Source: Hyphodiscus hymeniophilus (lineage: Eukaryota > Ascomycota > Leotiomycetes > Helotiales > Hyphodiscaceae). From it: a stretch of 64,000 nt of DNA. The stretch is taken from positions 1,302,001-1,366,000 of the forward strand of contig VNKQ01000014.1 of assembly GCA_016508695.1 (NCBI GenBank), in the 5' to 3' direction. Below the pieces are notes generated by a model that was not told where the DNA came from, made no database searches, and saw nothing but the letters and a program-made list of their open reading frames with translations. Both the position numbers and the translations under genes were made by a program. Below are positions 46,820 to 59,900 of this stretch, piece by piece (the first letter of the stretch is position 1; every line of letters starts with the position of its first letter).

Positions 46820-49800
46820 ATGGCAGATTCGAATACACCTAACAAGGCCATTCCGCCGCCAAAGGCGGGCCTTCGAGCTCTTCCAGGACAATTCGATTGG
46901 ATACGCATGCATCCTAGCTTTGCAAGTCCTGGATCGTCCAACTCTCACTCTCCCAAGGCCGCCAATAGACATGTTTTGGTTAATCAGAATCATGTTGCTC
47001 CATCCGCCCACGATCCGAGAGGACTCTCCGAGACAGTTGTAAGACAGCAGCCTCCAACTACGCCGAGCGCAAATCATGCGTTCTCATATCCCGATCCTCT
47101 CACCAGTCCGTCCACTAGTCACAGTTTCGAGAAGACTTTTGAACGTGCACTACATCGAAGTGTACCTCCCACCAACGCTCCCTCGAGTCCCTTCGGCCCT
47201 GTGCTGCAACAAAACATACATCCGGCAGACGCTCCGGCCCAGCATCATGCCTCTCCAATTGGGAATGAATGGCAGGGCCAGTTTAATGCCCAACCACCCA
47301 TTCCACACCAACAGATGTACCAAAGCATGGCCCCGGAGACTCAGCAGATGCCGAAGTACCAATATCGTCCTCAAGATACCTCGGACGGCTCGCTCAATCA
47401 TGCCTACCCTAATTCAAATTCCTCCAGGACCTCAGCCTTGGCACCATCTGAGAAACTACGCCTTGGTGGTAAGTCAATGCAGAAGTCTAAGCGACCCACC
47501 AAGGGCCGCTCACAGACAGATTCCAATAGTATCTCTTTTGAGGTAGACAATCTGGACTTTATTGACCCAGAGTTGTTTGAGTTTGATGATGAGGCCACAC
47601 GTCGCAGGAGTCAGAGTCGAGCGACTTCAGAAAGTACCGAAGCTGGGGGAGAGGACCGGTAAGATCTATTTGAAATCTGGTTTCTGATCCTTACTGACTC
47701 CACGCAGAATAGATAACGTCTCGTCTGATGACGAAGACTACCTCGAATGGCGAGCGGGTTTGGAAAGAAAGCGGCATGATAAAGAGCTCTTCAAAGCTTC
47801 GCAGAGAGGAAAAGATGACATCAAGGCCCGAGGTGGCTTTAGGGGGTTAAGAGGTCCTCGAAAAGCTGCTGAACCAACTGGAGATATCAAGGCTAGATTG
47901 GGCGAAGCAGCCAAAGCTTTTCTTGGCGGAATGTACGACGACGCAAGAGAGATCTGCACCGAAATCATTCGAATCAACGCTGAGACGCACGAGGCCTGGA
48001 CAACTACAGCCAGCTGCTTTCTGGAAACTGGACAGAGGGCCAAAGCCCTCACAGCTTTCGGAGTCGCTGCTCATCTGCAGCCTAAAATCATTCAAGGATG
48101 GCTTAATCTTGCAAGCTTGTATCTTGAAGAAGATGGCAAGAACCGAGAAAGTTACCTCTCATCTGCCCACTTCTGTTATGGCGCAGCATTGAAGGCAGAT
48201 TCGAAGCACGTAGAGTCACGGCTTGGCAGAGCAAAGATCTGCTTAGAGTGGAATAAGCCTGCGAGTGCTATTTCAGAGTATCAAAAAGTGCTACAGATCC
48301 AGCCACGGAATTTGGACGTCATTCGAGACCTTTGCGCAGCTCACTATGATAATGGCGAGCCCGAGAGTGCAGCGAAGCTATACAAAGAAACATTTGCGAA
48401 AGTAATGGAAAACCGTTATTTCTATGGAGACGAGGCACTTGATTGGTCTGATTTGAACTCCTACATCGCGATATATCAACAACTCAGCCAACACGACACT
48501 GCGATAAAAGAATTGAAATTGATATCTCGTTGGATGCTTGAACGAGCCTCAGAAACATTCTGGGACGATATTACCGACGATGATCGAGAATGGGACGCTG
48601 ATCATTCGAGAAGAATTGAGATACCACAGTTTATTGAAGATGGAACCCTTCCGTCGATGTATGGCGACGGATTACCTCTCGAACTTCGAACGAAATTGGG
48701 AATTTCCCGAGTCGGACTGGGTCAGTATGAGGAGGCCATGGTATGAATTTCCCCTACCAATGTATAATCATCTTCTAACTATAGTCCAGCGTCATTTCGA
48801 ATGGTTGAAAGGTCTCGATGAGGCTGGGAAGGACAAAGTACTTGGCTATTTTGATCTCTATCGACAAGTTGCCGACGCCTTCCAAGCCTCGAAACTCTAC
48901 GGCCCTGCTCTTCAATTTTACGAACCGCTGAAACAAATCCCCGAAGAGTGTACCGGAGATCTTTATCTTCAGATGGGCTATTGCTACAGTGGTGAAAACG
49001 TCCGACTGGAGGCAGAAGAGTGTTTCCAAAAAGCCATACAGTTGGACGAAGACAATATTGAAGCACGAATGGAACTAGCTAAGATGTACGAGTCTCTCAA
49101 CGAACAAGAGCAAGCTTTCATTTACGTCAACGAGGTCATGTCAATACAGAAAGCACAGAACGCAAATACACTGATGCAGCGAAAACGTGGTCCACGAACA
49201 CTAAAGCCTAAGACTGCCGAACCGCTATCTGAGCAGGTCCAGGAGACGGTCCGCCCAAAGGAAACCATGCAAGTAAAAGACACATCCGTACAAGCCTCAG
49301 ACGATGAGGAGTTTGAGTCGCCGAAGAAACCCAAGTACAAAGCTCGCCGACTAGCTGATCCGACGGCGAAGTTGGCTGATGAGACGAGCCGGGCAGAGCA
49401 ACTTCAGCTCCAGTACCGTGTCTTACGCAGCAACCACGAGGAAATGCGGGCAGGCAATCGTCAAGCTGCACGAGTATGGATGACCGCCGCTCGAGATCTA
49501 ACAAATGACTTCAGACGTGTCAGGAGCTTCTATCCGTACGATAAGTATATCCATTTTGTAGGATACAGAGCTGCAGAATCTGCCGCAGGAGCAGAGGTGC
49601 CCTTGGACGAAGCAACACTTATGGCAGAGCGATTATCTAAACGTTTGTTGCATCCGCCTTTCTCATCGTCAGCCTATTAACTTGTGTTTACAGATCTGGG
49701 TGCAGACATTGCTGATAAGACACGTGTGCCACACATTGAAATCCCAGAAGACTATCGAGGCATACCGTTCGACGAATGGTTGAATATCTTCCTCGATTTC

Positions 49801-50803
49801 GCGTTATGTCTGGCGCGGCATGGAAAAATGAACGAGTCATATGATATTTGCGAGGCGGCGAAGGATTGCGCTCTCTGGTATCATGACCGAGATTCACTTT
49901 TCTTGGTTCATATCTGCTGGATCAGTAAGTTCGAGCTCAGAATCCAATAACATAGCTGATAGATTTCCAGCTTGCGCACTCTTTCTCTGTGATGAAGAAT
50001 CCTGTTGCAACGCAGCCCGATTCTTCATGAAAGATTACCAATTCACCACAGATTCATACAGAATGTTCGCCTCAGTGACTCGAATGGTCAACTCGCCAGT
50101 ATCGTGGTACAGCTCAGGTCCCAGCCAGAAGTTCATTCTGCGACAGATTAAAGCCATGGATTATTCTCTCACGACAGACCCTGAAGCCCGCGCGAAGTAC
50201 TTTGGCGAAAAGGGTTCTTACTCAGCTGTGGACGAGAAAGGCCAACTGATTATCAACGATGACCTAGACATAGGCCTTCTGATGCTGTATGGGCATATTC
50301 TGTATTCCAGCAACAGCTACATCTTTGCTCTCAGTACGACTTTTTGCGAATCCATAAGGACAAACCAGCTGATTTCAATAGATTACTTCCTTCGCGCCCT
50401 CGCGCTGGACCCCCAAAATGCCATGATAAATTTCAGCGTCGGTCTCTCCTATGTACACTACGCGCTCCGCCGTCAAGCCGAAAATCGGCAACATCTAATT
50501 TTGCAAGGCATGAGTTTCATATTTAACTACTACAACTCCCGGAAGGCATCGACCGAAATTGATGAGCGACAAGAAGCCCATTACAACGTCGCCCGCATCT
50601 ATCATTTACTAGGCCTCACCAACCTCGCGATTCCGTATTATAATTTAGTTCTCAAGGAGGTTGAAAAGGCTCGAAAATCCGGAGCGGAGGGTGGTCGAGA
50701 GGGTCTCGTTACAGATGCTGCGTACAATTTGCAGTCGATCTGTGCGATAAGTGGTAATATGCAATTGGCTATGAAGATTACGGAGAAGTGGTTGGTAATT
50801 TAA
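46820..50803 (+). CDS. TFC4: TFIIIC tau131-type TPR subunit (Tfc4/Sfc4)
   Basis: Subunit of RNA polymerase III factor TFIIIC that bridges A-box-bound TFIIIC and TFIIIB at tRNA genes. Exons 46820-47658, 47708-48740, 48790-49642, 49694-49924, 49971-50333 and 50382-50803 give 1246 aa. The first 280 residues are disordered, Pro/Ser/Gln-rich; then an acidic patch, and TPR arrays start at KARLGEAAKAFLGGMYDDAREI (residue about 340) and continue with AHLQPKIIQGWLNLASLYLE, SAISEYQKVLQIQPRNLDVI, EECFQKAIQLDEDNIEARM and, near the end, YFLRALALDPQNAMINFSVG and HYNVARIYHLLGL. A charged linker (about 770-830) splits the two arrays. Introns are 46-51 nt; the last (50334-50381) is 48 nt, a multiple of three and stop-free, so retention would keep the frame. 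The third exon acceptor is the second of two AG choices, fixed by the frame AM-RHFEWLKGL. Confidence 0.93.
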
Positions 50804-51752
50804 CAAGTCGGCATGGCTTGCAATATTGGCGCTATTTTGGGAGCCATCTTGGCTTGATGATATGTATTGTGTAGTTATAGAGGATATTGCAATCACGACC
50901 CGAAATACCATATTTTTTTTGCTCGTAGCTTTGCCGTAAAGTATAGTCCCCTACATCATTCTTCAAAATCATCGATATATACGAAACTAACCATACGTTA
51001 GATGCCCATACCTTATCACCAGCTGTGCAAGTGGAGTCATTTGTTTGGCACTGCTGAAGCCAAGGTTGACTTCTAGACTAGCCTCTCATGAGAGATTGGG
51101 ACTGTTTCGTCGCTGACTATCGGGCTGTTGGCTCTACAACAGCATGTGGCTTTCCGAATGATTTACAAGTCCTTACCTGACGTTTTACTGAAGTTAGCTC
51201 CATATGGTTTGGTTTCTTTGAATCTTTGAGTTGTTTTGGCTTGGGTGGAGTTTTTAGGGGCGGGGTTGATTAGGATGTAAAAGATCGACAGCGAATACTT
51301 GAATATGCGAGATATTAAATGATGCCCGTAAGTGTAAGTATACGTTAAAAAACGGTACTTTAGTACAGCTAGCTACCTACGGTACGTACCTTATTTATTA
51401 AAGGAAAAGTCTCGTCTTGATGTGAGACTCGAGTCACGTGAGCCCCGAGATCTGGCGTCTTTGACAAAATGTCTACCACAATATACTAAGAATCATAGTA
51501 TTCGATCGAGTATTGTTCAGCAAACACTGTTCAAAGCAAAGTACATGCCAATACTCCTAAATCGTATACTTTCTATGATTGTTATCACGTGCTTCATTGT
51601 TTCATGCCAGCTCGTCATCCCTGGAGAGGGAGGACTCTACACTCCTATGCTCCAACACCTTTGTCCTCTTTCTCGCCGCATCAACGAAGATGTTGAGAGA
51701 ATTTGATTCCGCTTGAGGAGATTACGCTCCATGAGAATGACCATCCTGACTT
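50804..51752. other. Intergenic, no gene seen
   Basis: The left part is the TFC4 3' end and the right part the promoter of the zinc-finger gene. A GTCACGTGAG motif lies at about 51434-51443. The 94-codon frame at 51422-51706 has no support. Confidence 0.5.
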
Positions 51753-54090
51753 ATGACGTCTTCAGCTTCAATGGGAAGCTCGCAGGCCTCACGGATTCGC
51801 TCGCGAGGCAGAACAGAACTGCATTGTAATTTCTGCGGTAGAGGATTCTTCAAGACAGATCATCTGCATCGACATGAACGAAGTCATACGAAAGAGAGGC
51901 CGTTTCATTGTATGGAGTGTGATAAATACTTCAGCCGAAAGTATGGATACCCACCAGACCCAATCAGATTCGTGTCTTTCTGGTAAAAAGGATGGCTGAT
52001 TCCAGATTGCAGCGATACTCTCTTAAGGCATCTCAAAAAGCTTCATAATGCCCCTGATGCTGAAAGGTCTTCTTTGACTCTGTCGACCGAGAATCAGTCT
52101 GGGTCACGTGGCTCCATCGTTTGCGACAGTGGAGAGGATCTTAGCCGGCCTCTCATTGACCCAAGTCTCCTGGAGGGTACCAGTCAGTTCGTAGACAACT
52201 CTATTATGGGGGGACTTGATACTACGACTTGGGCTCCATCAGCCGATTCTCATGACCAGTCTTGGTGGTTTGATTATAGTTTCGATCCTAATTCCCTGGA
52301 CATGTCGCTCTTCGAACCAATGGCTTTTCCTGAATCATTTCCTGCTCACGTAGCTGCAGAAGACATGTCGCAGCTTTCGCCTTACGAGCGAACTTTACCA
52401 GGCTCTGAGATTCAGAAAGCTTGGTTCACCTGCATTGATCATTTCAGGGATTCAGATACGATTCAACCAAACCTTCCCATTGTTGCAAATAACGAGACAT
52501 ACATGCTAGATGAGGACTTTAGGATGCGAGTTTGCCAGAAACTAAAGAATCCTCCGCACGCCGATCCTCTTCCGTCAACAGGATTACTTGTAAATTCCAG
52601 CGAGTCTCTTAAACCAACGTGGCATTGCAGCTAATGAATTGTTCTAGAATTTATCTGTGAAGATATACTTCGATGATTTTACAGCTTTGTTTCCCATCAT
52701 TCACCGTCATACATTTCGACCTTCTCCAGAGAATGCTCCACTTCTGTTGGTTATGTCCGCTCTCGGTTGCCTGCTAGGTGGACATATTGCCCGTGACCAC
52801 GGAGCGACAATCTTTGAGCGATTCAGTCATACAGCTATGGCTTCGTGGGATAAAGTACAATCTAACTCCGAAGAAGCCATTTCACTGGTAAAAGCCGCCA
52901 TTCTGAGTCAGATATTTGGTCTTCTATCCGGTGAAGCGAAACACTTGTCTATGGTGGACAGCTTCCAAGGCACTGTGATAGCATGGGCTCGTAGGTGCGA
53001 AATGTTCCGACACGTCAACAGGTATCCAGAGCTGGATGATCTTGAGCAAGTTGCTCTTGAACAAGCTTGGAACTCATGGGCGAAGTCAGAGGAGATGCTC
53101 CGGGCGGTACTTGGACTCTATATTATCGATGCACAACTTGCTGGGGTATTTCATCACGATCCTCTTCTTCGCCATGACTCCATCAGTGCAAGTGTGGCAG
53201 CCGATGAAGATGTCTTCAATGCCAAAACTGCTGCAGAGTGGAAAACACGGATACTGTTTCAGACGAGAGGCACTGCATCGCTGTCGACGTTACATAGTAC
53301 AAGCCAGTTCAACTCCTATTTTATCTTGCAGAATATCTCTGCCAGAATTTCAGAAGAACAAGGCAGAGGAAGGCTAAATCCCTCATCGGGAGAGTACGAG
53401 AGCCTCCATAACGACCTTAGGAACTGGCACACCATGTTCGAAGAACAGCGTCGGGATGCCACCCCACAGATAGACGTGTTTGGCCTGATGACATTATGGC
53501 ATGCATCATTCATGATGCTTTTAGCAGATTTCAACAAATTGGAGCGAGCCTTAGGTCGTGATGGTCTACACAACATGTTTCTCGAATCCGACTTAGCCTA
53601 TGCCGTAAGCTGGTCCAAGTCTCTTGCAGCGGACCGCTGCGTTGTTCACGCCCACGCCATCCAACAAAGCCTTTCCCAAATGTGCCTTAGTACTGAGCCC
53701 GCGATACATATCCCTCACTGTGCCTTTCTTGGTGGAATCATCTCCTACAGCTGCCTTCGCTTCCGGCGACCATCGATGCTCACTCGGTATCCCCCACCCT
53801 TCCACCGCGAATTACGATCGTTCACAGACTTTCCAGAATTCAACATTCACGGAGAACTTGAGCAAAACCAGCAATTCCGGAATGAGCCACTGCTGTTTGA
53901 AAATGGTAAAGGAGAGTTAGCCATGCGTACATTTGCTCCTAATTCTCCTGTCGTGATGGTAGGGGCGGAGCTCCATCGCCACTGCTGCGATATGCTAGAA
54001 AGGATGGGTCATTTCGAGATTGCGAGGAGCTATGCGAAGACTTTGAAAGCCCTCATCTATGTCGAGATCGAGAAATGGATGCATGGGTAA
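51753..54090 (+). CDS. C2H2 zinc-finger transcription factor with fungal MHR domain
   Basis: Nuclear transcription regulator of the fungal type that joins two N-terminal C2H2 fingers to a fungal-specific (middle homology) domain. Exons 51753-51940, 52013-52589 and 52648-54090 give 735 aa. Finger 1 is ELHCNFCGRGFFKTDHLHRHERSH; finger 2 begins FHCMECDKYF and is completed across intron 1 (72 nt) as SR-NDTLLRHLKKLH, which confirms the splice. Intron 2 (58 nt, branch GCTAAT) joins LPSTGLL to NLSVKIYFDDFTALFPIIH, the start of the MHR region, which then extends to about residue 600 (GGHIARDH, LGLYIIDAQLAG). The middle has acidic, aromatic-rich segments that could activate. It precedes a secreted protein gene by about 320 bp on the same strand; whether it controls that gene is unknown. 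Confidence 0.9.
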
Positions 54091-54411
54091 ATTGGCGCTC
54101 AGAGCAGTCTTTATGGGGCCGTTTTGGCTAGCCGCAATTCGCGGGCCCGTTCCAAGTTTGTGAGCGGGAACTTAAGTATTCATAAGCGTCGGAGCACTGT
54201 GCCCATCAAAGATTCTTGAATACTTCCGAGTGCCGACTCTATTACTTCTATCTATGGAATGGTTGAACTGGCCTACTAAGTCATTACGACATGACCAATA
54301 ACTACACAGCGGTCCAAGCATTGCACCCCAAGGATTTGTATCAACTTTCTTCAATATTCGGAACTACTGCCTAGAAGGAGCCCCAGGTTCCCTAATAGCA
54401 TTTCCGTAACA
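54091..54411. promoter_or_regulatory. Spacer and promoter before the secreted protein gene
   Basis: Short gap between two genes on the same strand. No site recognised. Confidence 0.4.
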
Positions 54412-56905
54412 ATGGTACAAATTTCGATTTGCTTCTTACTTTTAGCAGCTTGCTTTTCTTCCCACACAGGTGCGGGTTTAAGCATTTCACCGCCTGACTA
54501 CGGTGCAGTCCTACAAAACGCCACCAAAGGGGGTAGCAAATCTCTAGGGAACAATACTTCTATTCAAGCTCGCCGTAACACGAGCTCTGCATTGTCCAGC
54601 TCGGAGTATGATGGCCTAGACGATTTCTGTGACGACGATCCCTTCTTCATGGCTATGACTCAAGAAAACCTCGACGAAGCCAAGCCAGGACAATTCTTTC
54701 GCGAATTTCTGGATACTGTGAGAGCTAAGTACCCCGAAAGATATGAAAGCCAGAGTGGACCGAACTTATTTGGGCAATTCGGCTGGCATGACCCCAATTT
54801 CGATTGCAGCATGCATTTCCCTGGCTGTGTTCCAGTGCCGTCTTGTCGTGACATCGTTCGAGGAGTTAGGAAAACAAGGATTCTTGGTCACGAGAATATA
54901 ACAGATGGGATGGTGGATGTCGCTCGCCGGGAGTTCTTCGCGGTGCGAAAGATAGATGAGATAGCGAGATTTTTCAATAACGTTGAGGTGAGCACTGATC
55001 CCATTGTCAATATAAACCCCTCTAACGACTCGAAGAAAGTATTGGACAAAGCCATATTGTATGTCGGGCTTCGAATAGACGAGATAGTCACCGACTTTTT
55101 GCCTCCGACTACCGCAAATCCGGAAGCCGACTTCTTCTGCAAGTTGACGCAGGAGATGGTGGATCTAACGTACAACATGTTCATAGTCTCCAGTATGGCC
55201 AAGGCTCAAGCCATCGTTGCTCCCGAATTGACTTGGTTGGACAATCAAATCCTGCTTGCGCTCTCTAAGTCAATTAAGAAAGTGGGAGAAATGGCTTTCG
55301 ATTTGATTCTTGAGGACGCGAATCGTCAGCACAAGGGGAGGGGACAGAAAGCCGCAGATTCCCAGTGGTTCACTCTACCTCAAGAGTACACCAAGGGCAA
55401 GTGCAGTATATTTTATCAGGACTACAATATCGATAAGTTCGCACGCGGCAGCATGCTGAAGAATCACCTCTCTCATGAGTACGTCTTTAGTTGATTTAAT
55501 GCCCTATCCGAGCTTGTCTCATGATATCCACGAGTGTTCAAGTCCTCGCGTTGCCTCCTAAAGGAGTTTTGTGGCTTCCGCCGATGAACTAAGTAATGCT
55601 GACTGATCGTGAAGGTTTCAAAATTTCACTAGGGCTCTGTTTGATACTTGGGATCTTCTAGTTCAACCGGGATCCATGCATGCCGATCCTCATATTACGA
55701 CGGCGATCCCGTCGGTCGATATGGGCACTTGGATAGATAAAGGAATCTGGCAAAGAACATGGGATGAAAGGCTCAAGAAAATGTCAAGCATTCTAGAGTA
55801 CGTACCCCAAACATCTAGAATGCTAACACACTCACTGACGACTTATCAGCAACTCGGTCATCGCGCTGGAGGATTACAGTATTAGTACAATATTACGAAG
55901 CGATAGATGCTCGGTCAAATGCCAAACCGAATACAAGGATGCGCAGGAACGGTGCGGACCGAACAAAGACGCAACCAAACATGGTCAAAGCCGGTACTGC
56001 CCAGAAGAACATATTCTATGCCAAGTGCAGTGTCACACTGTCAAGACCCACAACAATGAAGAGAAGTTCCTTTTCGGATGGGAAAAGCTGAAGCAGCATT
56101 CTCTTACCCCAGAAGTTGTCCTCCGGAAGTCATGGGAAAATCGTGCTGCAATGGGACCACCCGATCAGCAATTCGCACTGAATCTCATCCAAGAGATCCC
56201 TCATTACCAGCATTCGTTGATAGCTCTGCCCGTGTGCTCTTCGCCTTACACTCAAATCACTTCGTTCAAGAGAAACAAGCTCCCGACAGCCAAACTGCCT
56301 CGCAGAGATAGGGATCAAGCAATGGCATGCTATTGCGGGGATTGGAGAGGGAATGAGACGAGGCTCTACATGGAAGCTTTGGGCCTTCATCCACAATCTC
56401 CAGATTGGCGAAATGGGAGGGCAAAGGAACAAATGGAAATCATTTGTCCTCATGTGAGTTATCTCTTCATCTCTGTTTCTTTTCTATTTTCTCTCTCTTA
56501 TGGTTCCTAGAAGAGCTGGGGCTATCTCACGACTTCCATTATGGTACGCGTCACTAACAACAACAGAATCTACGTAAACTCCCACCAGCCAACCACTTCC
56601 TCGCCTTTTGCGAACTTGGCGTTCGGTTCCCCTCTCCAGGAGAACCTGTGAAGGTGCGAATGCAGGAACATAGCCTCTGCGACGCCATCCGCGATAGAAT
56701 GGCGTCCATGACGGAAGAAGAAGCCAACGACTATTTCTGCAATCATATGCCCGTGAGGAAGGAAATCTTCCATCATGAATTACCATCGGTCGATGCTGTA
56801 CCCCCTTTGCCGAATCACAGGATCATGTGCGAGCATTACAACCGTGCGAAGGCGAAGCATAATTATGCAATGGAGGATTTCCCGCACGTTGACTGGAATC
56901 ATTGA
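54412..56905 (+). CDS. Large secreted cysteine-rich protein of unknown function
   Basis: Not recognised as a known family. Exons 54412-55478, 55615-55797, 55850-56453 and 56567-56905 give 730 aa; introns are 136, 52 and 113 nt, and each splice keeps the frame (HE-FQNFTRALFDTW, LD-NSVIALEDYS, ICPH-NLRKLPP). The N-terminus MVQISICFLLLAACFSSHTGAG is a clear signal peptide, and no later membrane segment is seen, so secretion is expected. About twenty cysteines follow, many in close sets (FDCSMHFPGCVPVPSCRD; DRCSVKCQTEY; YCPEEHILCQVQCH; MACYCGDW), suggesting disulfide-stabilised extracellular domains. Several N-x-S/T sites are present near the N-terminus. The middle (about 180-300) is helical. It could be an extracellular enzyme, wall protein or host-interaction protein; nothing in the sequence decides. 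The C-terminus HVDWNH is polar. Confidence 0.8.
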
Positions 56906-59900
56906 TTCGGGCATAGGGCTCCTCATTCGGGGTCTTGGTGTATGTGACGAACTGCATGGGGAACGGAACGAAGGAACATCAGCCATGTCGAGGAAGATAC
57001 CCTTTTTAACCCTAAGAAAGCGACACAGCTGAGACTATGATCTAGTTAGTACCAAATAGTTGTAGACAAGTTCCCCCTCGCGATGGTGCGACTTTGCGTA
57101 AGAGTCTAGGACCGCGATGGTAGAAGCGAACCGGCTTTTTCTTAAGAATCAAGACGGCGATATACACGAGGAAACTACTCGGGTTTGAAGTTCGGTTTGG
57201 TGAGCTTGTGGATAGTAACTGTTGGAGCAAGGAAGGTTGGCTTTGGACACCGAGGAGAAATTTGTCCTTTTCAGATTAATTGCGTTCATCAGTGGAGCTG
57301 AAACCCCTCTCGCTACCGACTGTTTTGGAAGGTAGAGAATAGGTATTCATATATATTGAAAGAAGAGATATTATACAGATGTTGGTTTCGATCCTTCTAC
57401 TTGCACTTCAGCGAAGGCTATGCACGTAATTAATCTCTTGGGTAAGTTGAGTCCCATCTGGCTCGGCTGCTGCTTGCTGAGCGAGGAATGAGATCCTCCT
57501 ATCTTCCGAGAGATTGGACATCGTATACAGATGAATGTTAAACGAGCGTAAGCTCACCGTATTTATTTCTCCAACAATACAATGGCTCGCCCTTGTCAAC
57601 CACGTTTCTCGAATGACACGCAATGTGTAGCATCCATCACATGACCCGTCTGCAGTCTGCCCAGCTGCTCAACCGTGAGCCTACCTACCCTACTACCCAA
57701 GCCTCAAATCCTCACCTTACCCTGGCGCTGAGACCGGAAAAGCCTAGCTGTATGGTATGAAAGTACGCCCCTCCCAGCCTGACGTTCACGTTCACGTTCA
57801 CGTTCTCAAGGCCGGTGTGATGGCACACGATATAGAGAGAGCCTTACCGTAGAGTACGGGGTTCCGGCCTCCCAAGCCACAGATGACCCTGACCCCGCAC
57901 ACGCTCGAGTGAGTGAGTGAGTGAGTGGGTGGGTGAGTGAGGGAGCGAGCCACGTTGCAAGCGCTGGACGGGATCGATCCAATACCTAGCTTGGAAGTGC
58001 GCCAGCGGGCATCCAACGGTTGTGAGCGTGGTTATATTACTGTACGTCAGGTTGTACTCAGCAGACAGTGATAAATGATAAATGATAAATGTATCACCAT
58101 GGCGCTGCCTTATCCAACCCCAACTGACCCCGATCGAAACCTTGTCTTGTCCCATGCCCCCGCCCAGAATCGAGAGGTCCAAAGTTCTTGGATATGTAGA
58201 TCTAGAACATCAATAGCGGTCATGAGAGCGATAGATAGGTAGACATCTGGTGGGGACTGAAACCAAACCCCTCTGCCCCGCACGCGTGCATCCGAGGACC
58301 TCCGCTTCGCTCGCGAATGGACGGATGGCATGGCGGGGCGGGGCGGGGGATAGTGTGATCGATGGAAAGGTGAGGAGCTGATGCCGATAGAGGACGTGCA
58401 AGACGCGCGAGGCAGATTCTGACGCTTTTGGCGATGAGGATGGGGATGGATGATGATCTGTAGAAGGAAGTGGAGGATTGAGGATTGAGGATTGAGGATC
58501 GAGGATCGAGGACTGCGGGTTGAAGATTGAGGACTGGAGGAGTAGTGTGGTTACGAAGTGGGTAGTTTGGAATTCAGCGCTGGATGGAAGGGAAGGGAAG
58601 TATTAGGAGCATGAGATAGGGGACACGCAGACCGCATGATTGATCTGGGTACACTGATACTGTACAGTAGTTTATTGCTTGGACCATTATTGTCTGGACA
58701 AGCTGGAAGGTTCTCGAGTAAGTAGTGTAGATTCCAATAGACGAATCACTTACTCATACCAGTGAAGTTACTGACGAGAGGTAAGACGCGGAATCAATTT
58801 GCGGGAGTTTAGTCACGACGATTCGTCCCGTTGTCATCAAACCTTCCATTCCATTCGTTCTGTTACAGAGTGATTCGTCCGTAGGGGAGCGGCACGTTCC
58901 ATAGCGCAAGTTACTGTAATACTGTAAGTCGGATGCAGGTGATGCCAGAAGAAGCTTACTGTACTGTACAGAAGGACGGGCACTCTTCACCGCAGCAGCA
59001 TGGAAGCGAAGAGGTCACTGCTGATTGGAGGAGATTGGGATGCGTATTGGGATGTGTAGACGCTGGTGGAACGGCCTCCGAAGGCAGCCATCCATTCTAC
59101 TTCCGTAGTCTCCAACGAGATCTCACTGGATGACATGGGATGGGATGGGATGGGAGGATTGCAGGATGGAGGTTGGAGGTTGGAGGTTGGAGGTTGGAGG
59201 TTGGGCCTGAATGCTTTCCCAGGATATCATCTCTCTTGGTAGGGCCGACGGCATGCGACCTGAGAAGAAGGGAGATGCTGAGGGTGTGCTGCTGCTTGCT
59301 GCATATGCCGGCTCACATAACATACACCCATCTCATCACATAGATATCACAATTGAGGCTGCTGGATTCCTCTGGATTAAGTCGCACCGGCGGCAACAGT
59401 GAGACGTTTAACGACGATGGAAAAGGGAATCTATGCCTTTAGAAGAAGAAGCGTGATAATCATGGCTGTGCAAACATGGGAGCGGACAAGTGGTGAATGA
59501 ACACCTGCATGAGACCATCACGACTCTACTGCATCTCAAGACCTGGAGAAGACCTCACTGGTTGTCCTCGACCAATGACCATCGTGGGCCTCTTGGTGCG
59601 CGTCCTATGAGTTACTGTGATCTGATCCGACCACGCAAACGGTGGTGCTGTTTACTTTGTCTGGTCAGAAGTGGTGAAGGCTGATCTTGGCTGGTCTGGC
59701 GTGAGAGTGGGTTTCTACCTTTCTATGTATTGTACGGTAAGATCCATTAGTTTTCTGCCAACTCAGCTACTCGAGTACTTCGGACGAAACATCTCTGCTG
59801 AACTCCCCGTGGCTTTCCCGACGATTGGCATCCAGAGGAAGGCTGGGTTTCGCAAATGCGCGCTGACATCGACCGGCTCATCTACTGTAATCTATTCTAT

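Noticed and set aside
46454..47077. 207-codon open frame on the minus strand overlapping the TFC4 start
   Set aside because: It is antisense to the first exon of TFC4, shows no domain and has composition typical of a shadow frame.
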